A DNA stretch of 64,000 nucleotides from Caenispirillum bisanense (GTDB lineage: Bacteria > Pseudomonadota > Alphaproteobacteria > Rhodospirillales > UBA2165), in assembly GCA_945877815.1 (NCBI GenBank), contig CAMDWJ010000011.1, positions 47,674-111,673 on the forward strand, given 5' to 3'. Positions 47,698-57,678 of this stretch are shown in pieces. A program made the translations under genes and the position numbers. The notes beneath the pieces are model-generated. The model had not been told where the DNA came from. It searched no databases and worked only from the letters and a program-made list of their open reading frames with translations. Numbering within the stretch: the first letter of the stretch is position 1; every line of letters starts with the position of its first letter.

Positions 47698-47991
47698 GAT
47701 CGTGTACCCTGTTTGGCTGGGGGCGGCGTTTCGCGCCGAAGCTTAGTCCCCGATTTTGGATCGAAATCTTAAATGATTATCTAAGTTAATAATAGACGGC
47801 GCCATATCGATTGGTAAATCGGATATGATTACTATTGCGCCGGGGATTTGCCGCCCTTAGTAAGTTATCGGGGCTCAACGTGAAGCGGCACAACAATCGA
47901 TCGTGCCCAATTGAAGCGCCTGGAATCTTAGGACCGGCCGGATCGTGCTTCGCGCGCGGGGAGTCCTGTCGGAGACGAAGGGAAACGGAAT

Positions 47992-49527
47992 ATGCGCAGT
48001 GTTTTGATTGCCGGTGCGGTCACGTTGGGTTGCATCGCCATGATGGCGGGGCAGCCGGCCTCGGCGCAGAAATCCAAGGATACGCTTCGTTTCCCGGTCT
48101 TCGACATGGAAGCCGGGATCGATATGTACACGCTGTCCGGCAGCTTCGCCAATGTCTGGGGGCCGTCGGTTTTCGATTACCTCATCGACTTTGATTCCGA
48201 GACCGGTGCCTTCGTTCCGCATCTTGCGAAATCCTGGTCGCATGTCGATCCGCTGACCTACGAGTTTGAGCTGCGCGACGGCGTCAAATGGCACGACGGC
48301 CAGGCGCTCGATGCCGACGATGTCGTCTATACGTTGAAATATCTTACCGATCCGAAGACCAACTTGCGCCATACGATCCGCTGGAGCTGGATCAAATCGG
48401 TCGAGAAATTGGGGTCGCATAAGGTGCGAATCACGGCGTCGCAGCCGGTGCCCTTTGGCCTGATGTGGATGGCCTCCTACACGCCGATTTATCCCGAGCA
48501 TGCGCATGGTTCGGACGGCAACAAGCTGCCGTTCGCAGTGCGTCCGATCGGCACGGGACCGCTGCGGATCCTCAAAATGGACAGAAACGAGGGCATCGTC
48601 GCCGAGAAATTCGCAAACTATGTCCCGAGTTCGGTGAACCCGGCCTCCGGTGTCGGCCGTGTCGTCGCCGAGCCGGTCAACGATATGGGGTCGCTCACGG
48701 CGTTGCTCCTGACCGGTCAGGCCGACCTTGCCGTCGGTCTGACCTCCGATCAGTCGGATGCCTTGCGCGCGAGCGGCCGCTTCGAGGTTTCGTTGCAGCC
48801 GCCGGGTGTCGGATATTCCTTCATCGGCTTTCCGTCCAAGGGTGCGAATACCGTCAAGGCGCTGGGCGATGTGCGCGTGCGCACCGCGATCATCAAGGCG
48901 ATCGATCGGCAGGCGCTGTTGACGGTGAAGTTGGGCGAGTTGGCCCGAGGCTCGGCCCCGCCCGAGGCGCTATGCGCCAAAACGCAGCTCGGCTGCGGTT
49001 ATACCAAGCCGCCACCCGCCTACGATCCCGCCGGGGCCAAGAAGCTCTTGGCCGAGGCCGGTTATGCCGACGGGTTCGACGTGGCCATCAATTGCTTCCC
49101 GGCCAACAGCGTCGATGCGACCGCGATTGCCGGGATGCTGCGCGCAGTCGGTATCCGCGCGACGGTGCGCCAGAATACCACAGCGCAACGGGTCCAACTC
49201 CTGAGCCAGGGCAAGATCGAGATCGGCTACTTCGGCTGGGACGGCGGCTCGGTGTTCGACGTTTCCGGGCCGATCGGGCGCCATGTCGAGGCGGGGGAAT
49301 ACGAGGATGCGGCCCTAGCCAAGCTCGCTCAACCGGTCCATGCGACTCTCGACGACGCCCAGCGCCGCAAAGCGGCGGCACCCGTCTTCGACTATATCAC
49401 CGACAACGCTTATGCCTTTGTCATCCTGCCGGGAACCTCCTCTTACACCCATACCAAGGAAGTGAAGCTCAATACGAACCTTCCGCGCGCCATTCAGGTC
49501 CATCCCCACGAATTCACCTGGAAGTAG
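47992..49527 (+). CDS. Family-5 ABC transporter substrate-binding protein
   Basis: 511 residues with a signal peptide ending near ASAQ; ATG at 47992 after GAAGGGAAACGG. The mature N-terminus KSKDTLRFPVFDMEAGID and core YEFELRDGVKWHDGQ closely match the protein at 950 (KSKDTLRFPLGDAESSLD; YEFELRDDVKFHDGQ), and the [20 protein letters not shown] segment is identical in wording. The Cys pair LCAKTQLGCGY is kept. It is therefore a recent-looking paralogue, again next to a Rieske oxygenase. Ligand unknown. Confidence 0.92.
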   Translation: MRSVLIAGAVTLGCIAMMAGQPASAQKSKDTLRFPVFDMEAGIDMYTLSGSFANVWGPSVFDYLIDFDSETGAFVPHLAKSWSHVDPLTYEFELRDGVKWHDGQALDADDVVYTLKYLTDPKTNLRHTIRWSWIKSVEKLGSHKVRITASQPVPFGLMWMASYTPIYPEHAHGSDGNKLPFAVRPIGTGPLRILKMDRNEGIVAEKFANYVPSSVNPASGVGRVVAEPVNDMGSLTALLLTGQADLAVGLTSDQSDALRASGRFEVSLQPPGVGYSFIGFPSKGANTVKALGDVRVRTAIIKAIDRQALLTVKLGELARGSAPPEALCAKTQLGCGYTKPPPAYDPAGAKKLLAEAGYADGFDVAINCFPANSVDATAIAGMLRAVGIRATVRQNTTAQRVQLLSQGKIEIGYFGWDGGSVFDVSGPIGRHVEAGEYEDAALAKLAQPVHATLDDAQRRKAAAPVFDYITDNAYAFVILPGTSSYTHTKEVKLNTNLPRAIQVHPHEFTWK

Positions 49528-49691
49528 TCGGCCGTAAGAGGGGGCGAGACATATGGCCGGGGCAAGTCTCCGGCCAAGGCGGGCGTACTCGTTCCGCTCC
49601 GTCATGCCCCCGATTGTTCGTTGGGATTCCCCCGGCATGATAGGCTTGGCTGACAGTTAAATCCGATACGCCTCACCGTCGGGATAATGCC

Positions 49692-50135
49692 ATGGACATC
49701 TTCATGCAGGCCGCCATCGACGAGGCGAGGCGCGGTTTGGACGAAGGCGGGATTCCCATCGGATCGGTCATCGTGCATGACGGGGCGATCATGGGGCGTG
49801 GCCATAACCAGCGGGTCCAAAAAGGCAGCGCGATCCTGCACGCGGAGATGGCCGCCTTGGAAAATGCCGGGCGCCGCGCCGCGCGCGTCTATCGCGGCTC
49901 GGTGCTCTATACGACGCTGTCGCCGTGTTCGATGTGCAGCGGCGCGATCCTTCTCTTCGGCATCCCGAAGATCGTGATCGGTGAGAACCGCAGCTTCGTC
50001 GGCGATGAGGATTTGCTCCGCGCGCGGGGCGTCGCGTTGGAGATTTTACAGGACCCCGACTGCATGGCGCTGATGCGCGGCTTCATCGCGGAACGGCCCG
50101 AACTGTGGGACGAGGATATCTGCACGGTGTCCTAG
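49692..50135 (+). CDS. Cytosine deaminase, yeast Fcy1-type
   Basis: 147 residues of the cytidine-deaminase-like fold. Zinc ligands His50 (with catalytic Glu52, ILHAEMAAL) and Cys79/Cys82 (SPCSMC). The wording GRGHNQRVQKGSAILHAEM, LYTTLSPCSMCSGAIL and IAERPELWDEDI follows yeast cytosine deaminase Fcy1 (GRGHNMRFQKGSATLHGE; FIDERPQDWFEDI) more closely than bacterial TadA, so deamination of cytosine or a related pyrimidine in salvage is the best guess. It stands alone. Confidence 0.85.
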   Translation: MDIFMQAAIDEARRGLDEGGIPIGSVIVHDGAIMGRGHNQRVQKGSAILHAEMAALENAGRRAARVYRGSVLYTTLSPCSMCSGAILLFGIPKIVIGENRSFVGDEDLLRARGVALEILQDPDCMALMRGFIAERPELWDEDICTVS

Positions 50136-50160
50136 TCGCGTCCGGCGGCGAGACGGGGAA

Positions 50161-50288
50161 GACGATATAGGGCAGCGAGAGGCGCGCCAGGGTCGGCAGG
50201 ATCGGCCCTTCGATCAGGCGGCGCGTTCGTGCTGTGCCGCGTGCCGCTGCCTCCGCGCGTTTGCCGCTCTCGCTCGATCCGTCGGCCA
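50161..50288 (-). pseudogene. Duplicated 5' fragment of the MATE transporter gene
   Basis: Gapless match, roughly nine bases in ten, to 46181-46308 (constant offset 3980), which is the first 43 or so codons of the MATE gene, in the same orientation. On the minus strand it reads ESGKRAEAAARGTARTRRL, then EGPILPTLARLSLPYIVF, and then leaves the MATE sequence. The original GTG start is TTG here. The rest of the transporter is missing. The remaining bases from 50289 to 50452 hold no gene I recognise, apart from a run of nine G at about 50322. Confidence 0.85.
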
Positions 50289-50452
50289 ACGGGGTCCTCG
50301 CAAGGTTTGGAGCGCGATGATAGGGGGGGGGTGCCGAGCAAAGGAAATGCAATTGGCTGTGGTAATCCCCTTCTAGATGTAAGGCTTTTCCGCGTGAACT
50401 CGGATCGGGAAGGGTTTAACCTCTCAGCCAGCTAAAGCCGAGCGGTGATGGA

Positions 50453-50884
50453 ATGACGGCGCTTGAAGCTGCCTACAAAAGCCTAAAAGTCCTCGTGGTT
50501 GACGATCAGGAGATCGTGCGCCGAACTATCTGCGGCTTGCTCGAACTGCTCGGCATCGTTTCGATCGCTCAGGCCGAGGACGGTGCCAGCGGATATATGG
50601 AAGTGCTGCGCGTCCGCCCCGACGTTGTGCTCTGCGACATTCACATGAAGCCGATCGACGGCCAGGCGTTTCTCGCGCGCGTGCGCGCGTCGGAGGCGGA
50701 TTGGGTGCGCGAACTGCTGGTCATTGTTCTGTCGGGCGACAATATGCTCGATACGATCCGCATTGCCTCGCAGCACCACGCGGATGCCTACATGATGAAA
50801 CCGATCCTGCTCGACGATCTTAAAAAACAACTCGATATCGCCATCACGCGGCAGGCCGAACGGGCCAGCCGCAAGGGCCCGTAA
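50453..50884 (+). CDS. Receiver-only (CheY-like) response regulator
   Basis: 143 residues, one REC domain. Asp17/Asp18 (VLVVDDQEIVR), phosphoacceptor Asp62 (VLCDIHMKPIDG) and Lys116 (MMKPILLDDL) are in place. There is no output domain and no adjacent kinase. The DIHMKP wording after the phospho-Asp is typical of single-domain regulators in alphaproteobacteria that act in phosphorelays. The phased repeat array begins about 170 bases downstream. Confidence 0.88.
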   Translation: MTALEAAYKSLKVLVVDDQEIVRRTICGLLELLGIVSIAQAEDGASGYMEVLRVRPDVVLCDIHMKPIDGQAFLARVRASEADWVRELLVIVLSGDNMLDTIRIASQHHADAYMMKPILLDDLKKQLDIAITRQAERASRKGP

Positions 50885-51050
50885 GCTCTTCTCGAAATTT
50901 TGGCCGCGCGGCAGCGCGACATTGCCGGTGGTTTTGCCTCAACGCGGCACAGTTCCAATTGTGCGGCTATTGGAATTAAATTCTCGACACGGGCCGACTC
51001 TCTAGACTAAGATAATTTCAATAATTTCAATGGCTTGTGGCCGAAATAAT

Positions 51051-51200
51051 GTCGAGAAAAGAGGCCCCAAACGGACTAGGAAATGTCGAGATGCGGTCTA
51101 TGAAATGTAGAGATCGTGTCGAGAGTTCGGTCTAGGGAAAGTCGAGAAAGCTTCCTATGCGCTGGCGGATTTCCCCAATTTTTCGGGCGCGATGTCGAGA
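51051..51200 (+). repeat. Array of GTCGAGA heptamers with about 11-base phasing
   Basis: GTCGAGA occurs at 51051, 51085, 51118, 51141 and 51194, with the one-base variant GTAGAGA at 51107 and an inverted copy at 50982-50988. Distances are 34, 22, 11, 23 and 53 bases, all close to multiples of a helical turn. Three copies (51085, 51107, 51141) sit in a longer unit resembling CGGTCTAGGAAATGTCGAGA. The array fills the 416-base gap between the receiver gene and the radical SAM gene; no ORF in the gap looks real. The rest of the gap, including the AT-rich stretch 51008-51030, shows nothing else. Confidence 0.75.
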
Positions 51201-51300
51201 TTTCACGCTTTGCCGCCCCCATCCATAGACAATCCTCGGACGCCCTTTTTTTGCCGAGATTGTTCTTGAAATGTTCTCATCTTCCGGCATACCCTCAAGC

Positions 51301-52380
51301 ATGAACGAAATCCCCCGCATGGCGCGTAAAGGAAGGGGCGCGGTTGGCGCCCCCAAGCATCGCTTCACGACCCGGGAAACCGTGGAAGTGGATGACGGCT
51401 GGTGGCGCGATGACGAGGCAGCCCTGCCGAAGCTCGCCACCACGCTGACCCCCGACCGCCCACGCCGCATCATCACGCGCAATTCCTCGCCCGATGTCGC
51501 CTTCGACCGCTCGATCAATCCTTATCAGGGCTGCGAGCACGGCTGCATCTATTGCTTCGCGCGGCCGACCCACAGCTATTTCAACCTGTCGCCCGGCCTC
51601 GATTTCGAAACCAAACTATTCTACAAGCCCAACGCCGCGCGCATGCTGATCGAGGAGCTCGGCAAGCCCGGCTACAAATGCGCACCCATCGCACTCGGCA
51701 TCAATACCGACGCCTATCAGCCGGTGGAGGAGCGGTTGGAGATCACGCGCTCGATCCTCAAGGTGCTGTCGGCGCACAACCATCCGGTCTCCATCATCAC
51801 CAAGTCGGCGCGCATCCTGCGCGATCTCGATATCCTCGCCGATATGGCCAAGCGCAATCTGGTGCATGTGACGCTGTCCATCACCACGCTCGACGGCGAA
51901 CTGGCGCGAAAGATGGAGCCGCGCGCCTCGGCGCCGGCCAAGCGCCTTGCCGCTATTCATGCGCTGTCGCAGGCCGGCGTGATCGTCGGCGTCAATGTGG
52001 CGCCGGTCATTCCTGGCCTGACCGATTCGGAGTTGGAATCCATTTTCGAGGCGGCCGCCGAAGCGGGCGCGGCCGAAGCCGGCCATATCCTGCTGCGCCT
52101 GCCCTTCGAGGTGAAGGATCTGTTCACCGACTGGATCAAGACGCATTACCCCGACCGCGCGTCCAAAGTTTTTTCGCTCATCCGGCAGACACGCGAGGGC
52201 GGACTTTATCAATCGGAATGGGGGACCCGCATGACCGGCACCGGCCCTTATGCCGATCTGATCCGCCAACGCGCCCTGGTCGCGCGCCGCCGCTTTGGGC
52301 TGGAGCGCGGGCACCTTACCCTCGATTGTTCGCGCTTTGCTCCGCCCCCCAAAACGGGTGATCAGCTCAGCTTGTTTTGA
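51301..52380 (+). CDS. Radical SAM protein, PA0069/spore-photoproduct-lyase-like
   Basis: About 359 residues. The [4Fe-4S]/SAM motif is C78-x3-C82-x2-C85 (GCEHGCIYCFARPTH). INPYQGCEHGC and ALGINTDAYQPVEERLEITR are hallmarks of the PA0069 group related to spore photoproduct lyase. The C-terminus ends in GDQLSLF, a match to the sliding-clamp-binding consensus QL[SD]LF. Starts at 51271 and 51319 are also possible; none has a strong ribosome site. DNA repair is the likely field, but the substrate is unknown. Confidence 0.85.
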   Translation: MNEIPRMARKGRGAVGAPKHRFTTRETVEVDDGWWRDDEAALPKLATTLTPDRPRRIITRNSSPDVAFDRSINPYQGCEHGCIYCFARPTHSYFNLSPGLDFETKLFYKPNAARMLIEELGKPGYKCAPIALGINTDAYQPVEERLEITRSILKVLSAHNHPVSIITKSARILRDLDILADMAKRNLVHVTLSITTLDGELARKMEPRASAPAKRLAAIHALSQAGVIVGVNVAPVIPGLTDSELESIFEAAAEAGAAEAGHILLRLPFEVKDLFTDWIKTHYPDRASKVFSLIRQTREGGLYQSEWGTRMTGTGPYADLIRQRALVARRRFGLERGHLTLDCSRFAPPPKTGDQLSLF

Positions 52381-52407
52381 GCCCCGATCCGTGGTGTTTT
52401 AGGCGCC

Positions 52408-52776
52408 ATGCTGACCGTGTACGGACTCAAGAATTGCGATACCTGCCGCAAGGCCCGCGGGTGGCTGGACGGCAAGGGCATCGCGCATAAATTCCTGGAC
52501 GTGCGCGCGGACGGCGTCGCCAAGGCGGACGTTGCGCGCTGGGTCAATGCCAAGGGATGGGAGAGCGTGCTGAACAAGCGCGGCACTACTTGGCGGGGTC
52601 TTGCCGATGCGGACCGTGAGGGCGTCGACGAGGTGCGCGCGGTGGCGCTGATGGTCGAACATCCGGCGCTGATCAAGCGGCCGGTCTTCGAGGTCGATGG
52701 GTCAAAGGCTGGTGGCAAGGTCGTGATCGGATTTGGGGCGGCCGAGCAAAAGGCGCTCGCGGGACTTCTGGGGTAA
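52408..52776 (+). CDS. ArsC/Spx-family protein (YffB-like)
   Basis: 122 residues, thioredoxin-like fold of the ArsC family. It has the two-Cys motif LKNCDTCRKARGWL and the RPVFEVDG segment near the C-terminus that replaces the arsenate-reductase pattern. YffB-type proteins are not proven arsenate reductases and probably use glutathione. It is 27 bases after the radical SAM gene and 6 bases before the next gene, so an operon of four genes (to 53557) is likely. Confidence 0.88.
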   Translation: MLTVYGLKNCDTCRKARGWLDGKGIAHKFLDVRADGVAKADVARWVNAKGWESVLNKRGTTWRGLADADREGVDEVRAVALMVEHPALIKRPVFEVDGSKAGGKVVIGFGAAEQKALAGLLG

Positions 52777-52782
52777 GAAAAC

Positions 52783-53202
52783 ATGTTTGCAAATCTGGAT
52801 CGTGAAAATTTCATCGAACTGCTGAACAAGCTCGGCAGCGAAAACGACGCCGATGCGCTGAGCGCCGCGCGCGACCTGCATGCCAAGGTGACCGTGTCCG
52901 GACTCGGCTGGGACGCGCTTCTCGCCCCGGATGTGGACGAAGAAGATGACGGTGCCGATGCGGTTTCATCTCCGTCCGGCGACGACGATGCCGTGCTGGT
53001 GGCGCCCGACGCCGATCTCAACCCGATCGACGAGGCGGAGCGGGCCGAGGCCCAAGCGCTCATCGCGGCGATCGGCGCGATGAAAATTTCCGAGACCACG
53101 CGGGACGAGCTTAAGCAATACAAGCAGGACCTCGCCGACAGCGCCTTCGAGAAGATGGACCTGCGCTATCTGCGCGCACTCAACAAGCGCCTGACGCGCT
53201 GA
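52783..53202 (+). CDS. Acidic protein of unknown function
   Basis: 139 residues, strongly acidic in the middle (LAPDVDEEDDGADAV; SPSGDDDAVLVAPDADLNP), with helical ends (NFIELLNKLGSENDADAL; LKQYKQDLADSAFEKMDLRY). No signal peptide and no recognised domain. It lies between the YffB-like gene and a DUF952 gene with gaps of 6 and 7 bases. Confidence 0.7.
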   Translation: MFANLDRENFIELLNKLGSENDADALSAARDLHAKVTVSGLGWDALLAPDVDEEDDGADAVSSPSGDDDAVLVAPDADLNPIDEAERAEAQALIAAIGAMKISETTRDELKQYKQDLADSAFEKMDLRYLRALNKRLTR

Positions 53203-53209
53203 CGCTATC

Positions 53210-53557
53210 GTGGCTGCACCTATCTATCACATCTGCCGCGCCGAGGAATGGCAGGCCGCACTTGCGAGCGGCTCCTATCCCGGCTCGTCGCAGGACAAGG
53301 CCGACGGTTTCATGCATTTTTCCGGGGCCGCGCAGATCATCGAAAGTGCAGCCAAGCATCGCGCCGGCCAGAGCGGCCTGCTGCTGCTCTCGGTCGATCC
53401 CGACGCGCTTGGCGCCGCGCTCAAGTGGGAGGCCTCGCGCGGCGGCCAATTGTTCCCGCATCTCTACGGCGCGTTGGCGGTAAGCACGGTGAGTTCGGTG
53501 CACGAGTTGCCGCTCGGTCCCGACGGGCTGCATGTCTTCCCGAAAAAAATTACATAA
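53210..53557 (+). CDS. DUF952-family protein
   Basis: 115 residues from a GTG start. It carries the DUF952 signature IYHICRAEEWQAAL, DGFMHFSGAAQI and LFPHLYGALAVSTV. The fold is related to ADP-ribosyltransferase-like proteins but no reaction is known. It is the last gene of the small operon starting at 51301 or 52408. Confidence 0.88.
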   Translation: MAAPIYHICRAEEWQAALASGSYPGSSQDKADGFMHFSGAAQIIESAAKHRAGQSGLLLLSVDPDALGAALKWEASRGGQLFPHLYGALAVSTVSSVHELPLGPDGLHVFPKKIT

Positions 53558-53646
53558 CGGATTCTATCGCGGTAAAGGGCGTGATCCAAAGGAACGATGC
53601 AAACGTAAGTACAAGCAGACTGCATCAATGGTAAGGATCAAAAAAC

Positions 53647-54129
53647 ATGTTCCGTAAAACCCTTTTAGCCGCCGCTGCCGCCGTTACATTTTCGATGGTT
53701 TCGGTGTCGGCCTATGCCGCCAATATTGTCGATACCGCAGTGAAGGCCGGACAGTTCAACACATTGGTCGCCGCGCTCTCCGCGGCAGGGCTGGCGGATA
53801 CGCTAAAAGGTGCGGGCCCCTTCACTGTGTTTGCGCCGACGGATGAAGCCTTCAAGAAACTTCCCCCTGGCACCGTCGAGAATCTTTTGAAACCCGAGAA
53901 CAAAGCGCAGCTCGTCCGTATTCTTACATACCATGTCGTTTCTGGTAAGACGATGAGCGCAGACCTTGCGGGCAAAAAGCTCGACGTGAAAACTATCGAA
54001 GGCGGTATGCTGACCGTCGATGCGACCATGGGCGGCGTGTCGGTCAACAACGCTAAGATTGTATCTGCCGATGTCGGGGCAGACAACGGCGTCATTCATG
54101 TAGTTGACAGCGTTATGTTGCCGAAATAA
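53647..54129 (+). CDS. Secreted fasciclin-domain protein
   Basis: 160 residues: a signal peptide ([14 protein letters not shown]) and one FAS1 domain (about 30-158) with [35 protein letters not shown] (the H1 motif), [13 protein letters not shown] and the closing [12 protein letters not shown]. Such proteins act in adhesion or as extracytoplasmic scaffold proteins. It stands alone and is followed by a strong hairpin. Confidence 0.93.
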   Translation: MFRKTLLAAAAAVTFSMVSVSAYAANIVDTAVKAGQFNTLVAALSAAGLADTLKGAGPFTVFAPTDEAFKKLPPGTVENLLKPENKAQLVRILTYHVVSGKTMSADLAGKKLDVKTIEGGMLTVDATMGGVSVNNAKIVSADVGADNGVIHVVDSVMLPK

Positions 54130-54139
54130 TCGCAGTGCA

Positions 54140-54167
54140 GCCTGCGGACCGGATACGGTCCGCAGGC
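54140..54167 (+). terminator. Strong hairpin after the fasciclin gene
   Basis: GCCTGCGGACC and its exact complement GGTCCGCAGGC form an 11-base stem with a 6-base loop, starting 11 bases after the stop codon. No T-run follows, so it is a transcript-stabilising hairpin or a terminator that does not need a U tract. Confidence 0.6.
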
Positions 54168-54237
54168 AACGCATTACGCCGAGCGAGTGGGAAAAATAAA
54201 CACGCCATATCAAAGGAATCGATTCTAAAATGAGTCG

Positions 54238-55662
54238 ATGGATGCACACGCTTACACAGATCTGACCGGTGTCGCCGTCGTCGCACTGGCGGCGCTACTG
54301 TGCGGTGTGGCGATGGAACGCCTGCGCCAGCCCGCCTTCGTCGGTTATATCTTCGCAGGCCTTCTGCTTGGGCCGACCGCGCTCGGGCTCGTCAGCAACC
54401 GCGACCAGATCGACACCATCGCCGATTTCGGCGTCCTCATGCTGCTCTTCATCATAGGGCTCGAATTGCCGCTGCGCCTTTTCGTGCGGCTGTGGCGCAT
54501 CTCGCTGATGGCGACGGCGTTGCAGGTGATTTCGGCCGGCGCGGTGATGCTGCTGGTCAGCAAGGTGCTGGGCTGGAGCACCGGCATGGCGGTGCTGCTC
54601 GGGTTCGTTGTCGCACTGTCGTCGACCGCCGTCGCCATCAAGATCATCGAGGATGCGGGCGAGCTGCGCACGCGCCCGGGGCGTATCGCAGTCGGCGTGC
54701 TGATCGCGCAGGATCTGGCCTTCGTGCCGATGATCCTGATCCTCGGGATGTTCGCGGTCGGGCGGCCGAAATACGAAGCGGTGATTTCGCTGGCCGGCGC
54801 GGTGGTCGTGATGGGCTGGTTGATCTGGCATCTGTCCAAGGGCGGCAAGATCCCGCTGCCCTTCCTGCGCGAAGCCTTCAAGAACATTGACCTCACGCCG
54901 CTCTCCGGCCTCGCCATGTGTTTCGGCGCGGCCGCGATCTCTGGCTTCCTCGGTCTCACGCCCGCCTATGGCGCGTTCTTAGGAGGACTCGTGCTCGGCA
55001 ATGCGGGCAATGCGGGCGGCGATCGTAAGGCGCTGATCGGCAATGTGCGCCCGATCCAGAGTGTGCTCATGATGGCCTTCTTCCTGTCGATCGGCCTGCT
55101 CATCGATCTCAAATTCATCTGGGACAATCTCGCCGTCGTGTTTCTGCTGCTGTTCCTGGTCACCGTGTTCAAGACTGCGGCCAATACCGCGATCTTCCGC
55201 CTGCTCGGGCAAAGCTGGCCGCAGGCATTTCTGCTCGCCGTCGTGCTGGCGCAGATCGGCGAGTTCTCGTTCCTGCTGACGCGCAACGGATTGGACCTCG
55301 GCCTGATCGGCGCCTACGAGATGCGTCTGGTCGTCGCCGTGACTGTGCTGAGCCTTGCGGTCAGCCCGATCTGGGTGGTCACCGCGCGGCGCCTGCATGC
55401 GGAAAGTACGACCTCCATTCTAGGGCTCGGCGATCTGCTCGGTCAGGTCTATCGGCCGGAAACCGATCTGGTCACGCGTGCCGCCGCCCGCGCCCGGCCG
55501 GAGGCGGCGTTGCTGCTGCGCCGTCTGCGCGCATTTTTTGGTCGGCTGCGTTTGCGCCGGCTCAAGCCGGTGAACGAAAATGTGGCGCCGCCGCCGGGAA
55601 CAAATCTGCCTGCCGTGATCCCGCCGCGCGAAGCCCAAAGGAGCGCCGAGGGCGATGCCTGA
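54238..55662 (+). CDS. CPA2-family cation:proton antiporter (KefB-like)
   Basis: 474 residues with about twelve to thirteen membrane segments. Family text: PAFVGYIFAGLLLGPTALGL, IADFGVLMLLFIIGLELPLR (the ion-site region), FVVALSSTAVAIKIIEDAGE and AFLGGLVLGNAG. The C-terminal 90 residues are basic and Pro-rich but lack the TrkA-N regulatory domain found in KefB/KefC, so control by NAD(H) or glutathione is not expected. It overlaps rnhB by 8 bases. Confidence 0.9.
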   Translation: MDAHAYTDLTGVAVVALAALLCGVAMERLRQPAFVGYIFAGLLLGPTALGLVSNRDQIDTIADFGVLMLLFIIGLELPLRLFVRLWRISLMATALQVISAGAVMLLVSKVLGWSTGMAVLLGFVVALSSTAVAIKIIEDAGELRTRPGRIAVGVLIAQDLAFVPMILILGMFAVGRPKYEAVISLAGAVVVMGWLIWHLSKGGKIPLPFLREAFKNIDLTPLSGLAMCFGAAAISGFLGLTPAYGAFLGGLVLGNAGNAGGDRKALIGNVRPIQSVLMMAFFLSIGLLIDLKFIWDNLAVVFLLLFLVTVFKTAANTAIFRLLGQSWPQAFLLAVVLAQIGEFSFLLTRNGLDLGLIGAYEMRLVVAVTVLSLAVSPIWVVTARRLHAESTTSILGLGDLLGQVYRPETDLVTRAAARARPEAALLLRRLRAFFGRLRLRRLKPVNENVAPPPGTNLPAVIPPREAQRSAEGDA

Positions 55663-56302
55663 TTCCTCCTTCGAACGCGCCGCCAAACGTTTGGGCTACG
55701 AGATCGTCGCCGGCGTCGACGAGGTCGGGCGCGGGCCGTGGGCGGGCCCGGTCTATGCCGCCGCCGCCATCATCGATACACGCAAGATCGCTGCCAAAAG
55801 ACTTAGCGGTCTCGACGATTCCAAGAAGCTGAATGCGGCGCAACGCGAGGTTCTGTTCGAACGGTTGCAAGGATGCGCTACAATCGGCATCGGCTGGTGC
55901 GAGGTGGGAGAGATCGATCGCATCAATATCCTGCAGGCGAGCCTGCTCGCCATGAAACGCGCCATCGCGTCTCTTCCGATCCAGCCGCATTACGTGCTGG
56001 TCGACGGCAACAAGGCGCCCGATCTTGCCTGCCCGTGTCAGACCATCATCAAGGGCGATGCGCGCGCCTATTCCATCGCGGCCGCGTCGATCGTCGCCAA
56101 GGTCACGCGCGATCGTCTCATGGTCAAACTAGCGCAAAGCCATCCCGGTTACGGCTGGCATACCAACATGGGCTACGGCACGAAGGAGCATCAAGCGGGG
56201 CTCGCGCGTCACGGCGTCACGGTGCATCACCGAAAAACTTGGGCGCCGATTTTCAACAGATTGAGTCAGCTTTCACTCGACCTACGAGATGTTGCGTCGG
56301 GC

Positions 56303-56314
<12 letters not shown>
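55655..56314 (+). CDS. rnhB: Ribonuclease HII
   Basis: Endonuclease removing RNA from RNA-DNA hybrids and misincorporated ribonucleotides. 219 residues. The catalytic acidic pair Asp22/Glu23 is in GVDEVGRGPWAGPV; LDDSKKLNAAQRE, VDGNKAPDL and the basic AASIVAKVTRDR stretch are all present. The gene overlaps the antiporter by 8 bases. Its last codons already contain a GACTC site of the cluster before ccrM. Confidence 0.96.
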
Positions 56315-57453
<1,139 letters not shown>

Positions 57454-57483
57454 GCGGCCGAGATTTGGAAGCGTAAAAAGGCT

Positions 57484-57625
57484 CGTCATGCCCCGGCTTG
57501 TCCGGGGCATCCACGGATGGTCACCCCGATCATGCCGGGTACGACCAACGAACGGCGCAATTTCGAGTCTTTTAGCGCGGACGCGCGTTAAGTCGTGGAT
57601 GCCCCTGACAAGCTGGGGCATGACG
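57484..57625. repeat. Inverted pair of palindromic intergenic repeats
   Basis: CGTCATGCCCCGGCTTGTCC... at 57484-57516 and its near reverse complement at 57594-57625 (ending GGGGCATGACG) bracket 77 bases. Each copy is itself a hairpin around CTTGTC/GACAAG. The outer flank GGCTGAATTAAACCGG also resembles the flank of the copies near 62.3 kb, so they belong to one mobile or REP-like family. Confidence 0.75.
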
Positions 57626-57678
57626 GCTGAATTAAACCGGGCACAATAGAGCCATCGAATAATGAGGGCTTGTACGTC

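Noticed and set aside
51051..51200. CRISPR array
   Set aside because: The repeats are too short, spacing is irregular though phased, there are no unique spacers of constant length, and no cas genes are in view.
52408..52776. Arsenate reductase assignment
   Set aside because: The sequence follows the YffB branch of the ArsC fold; no arsenic resistance genes are nearby.
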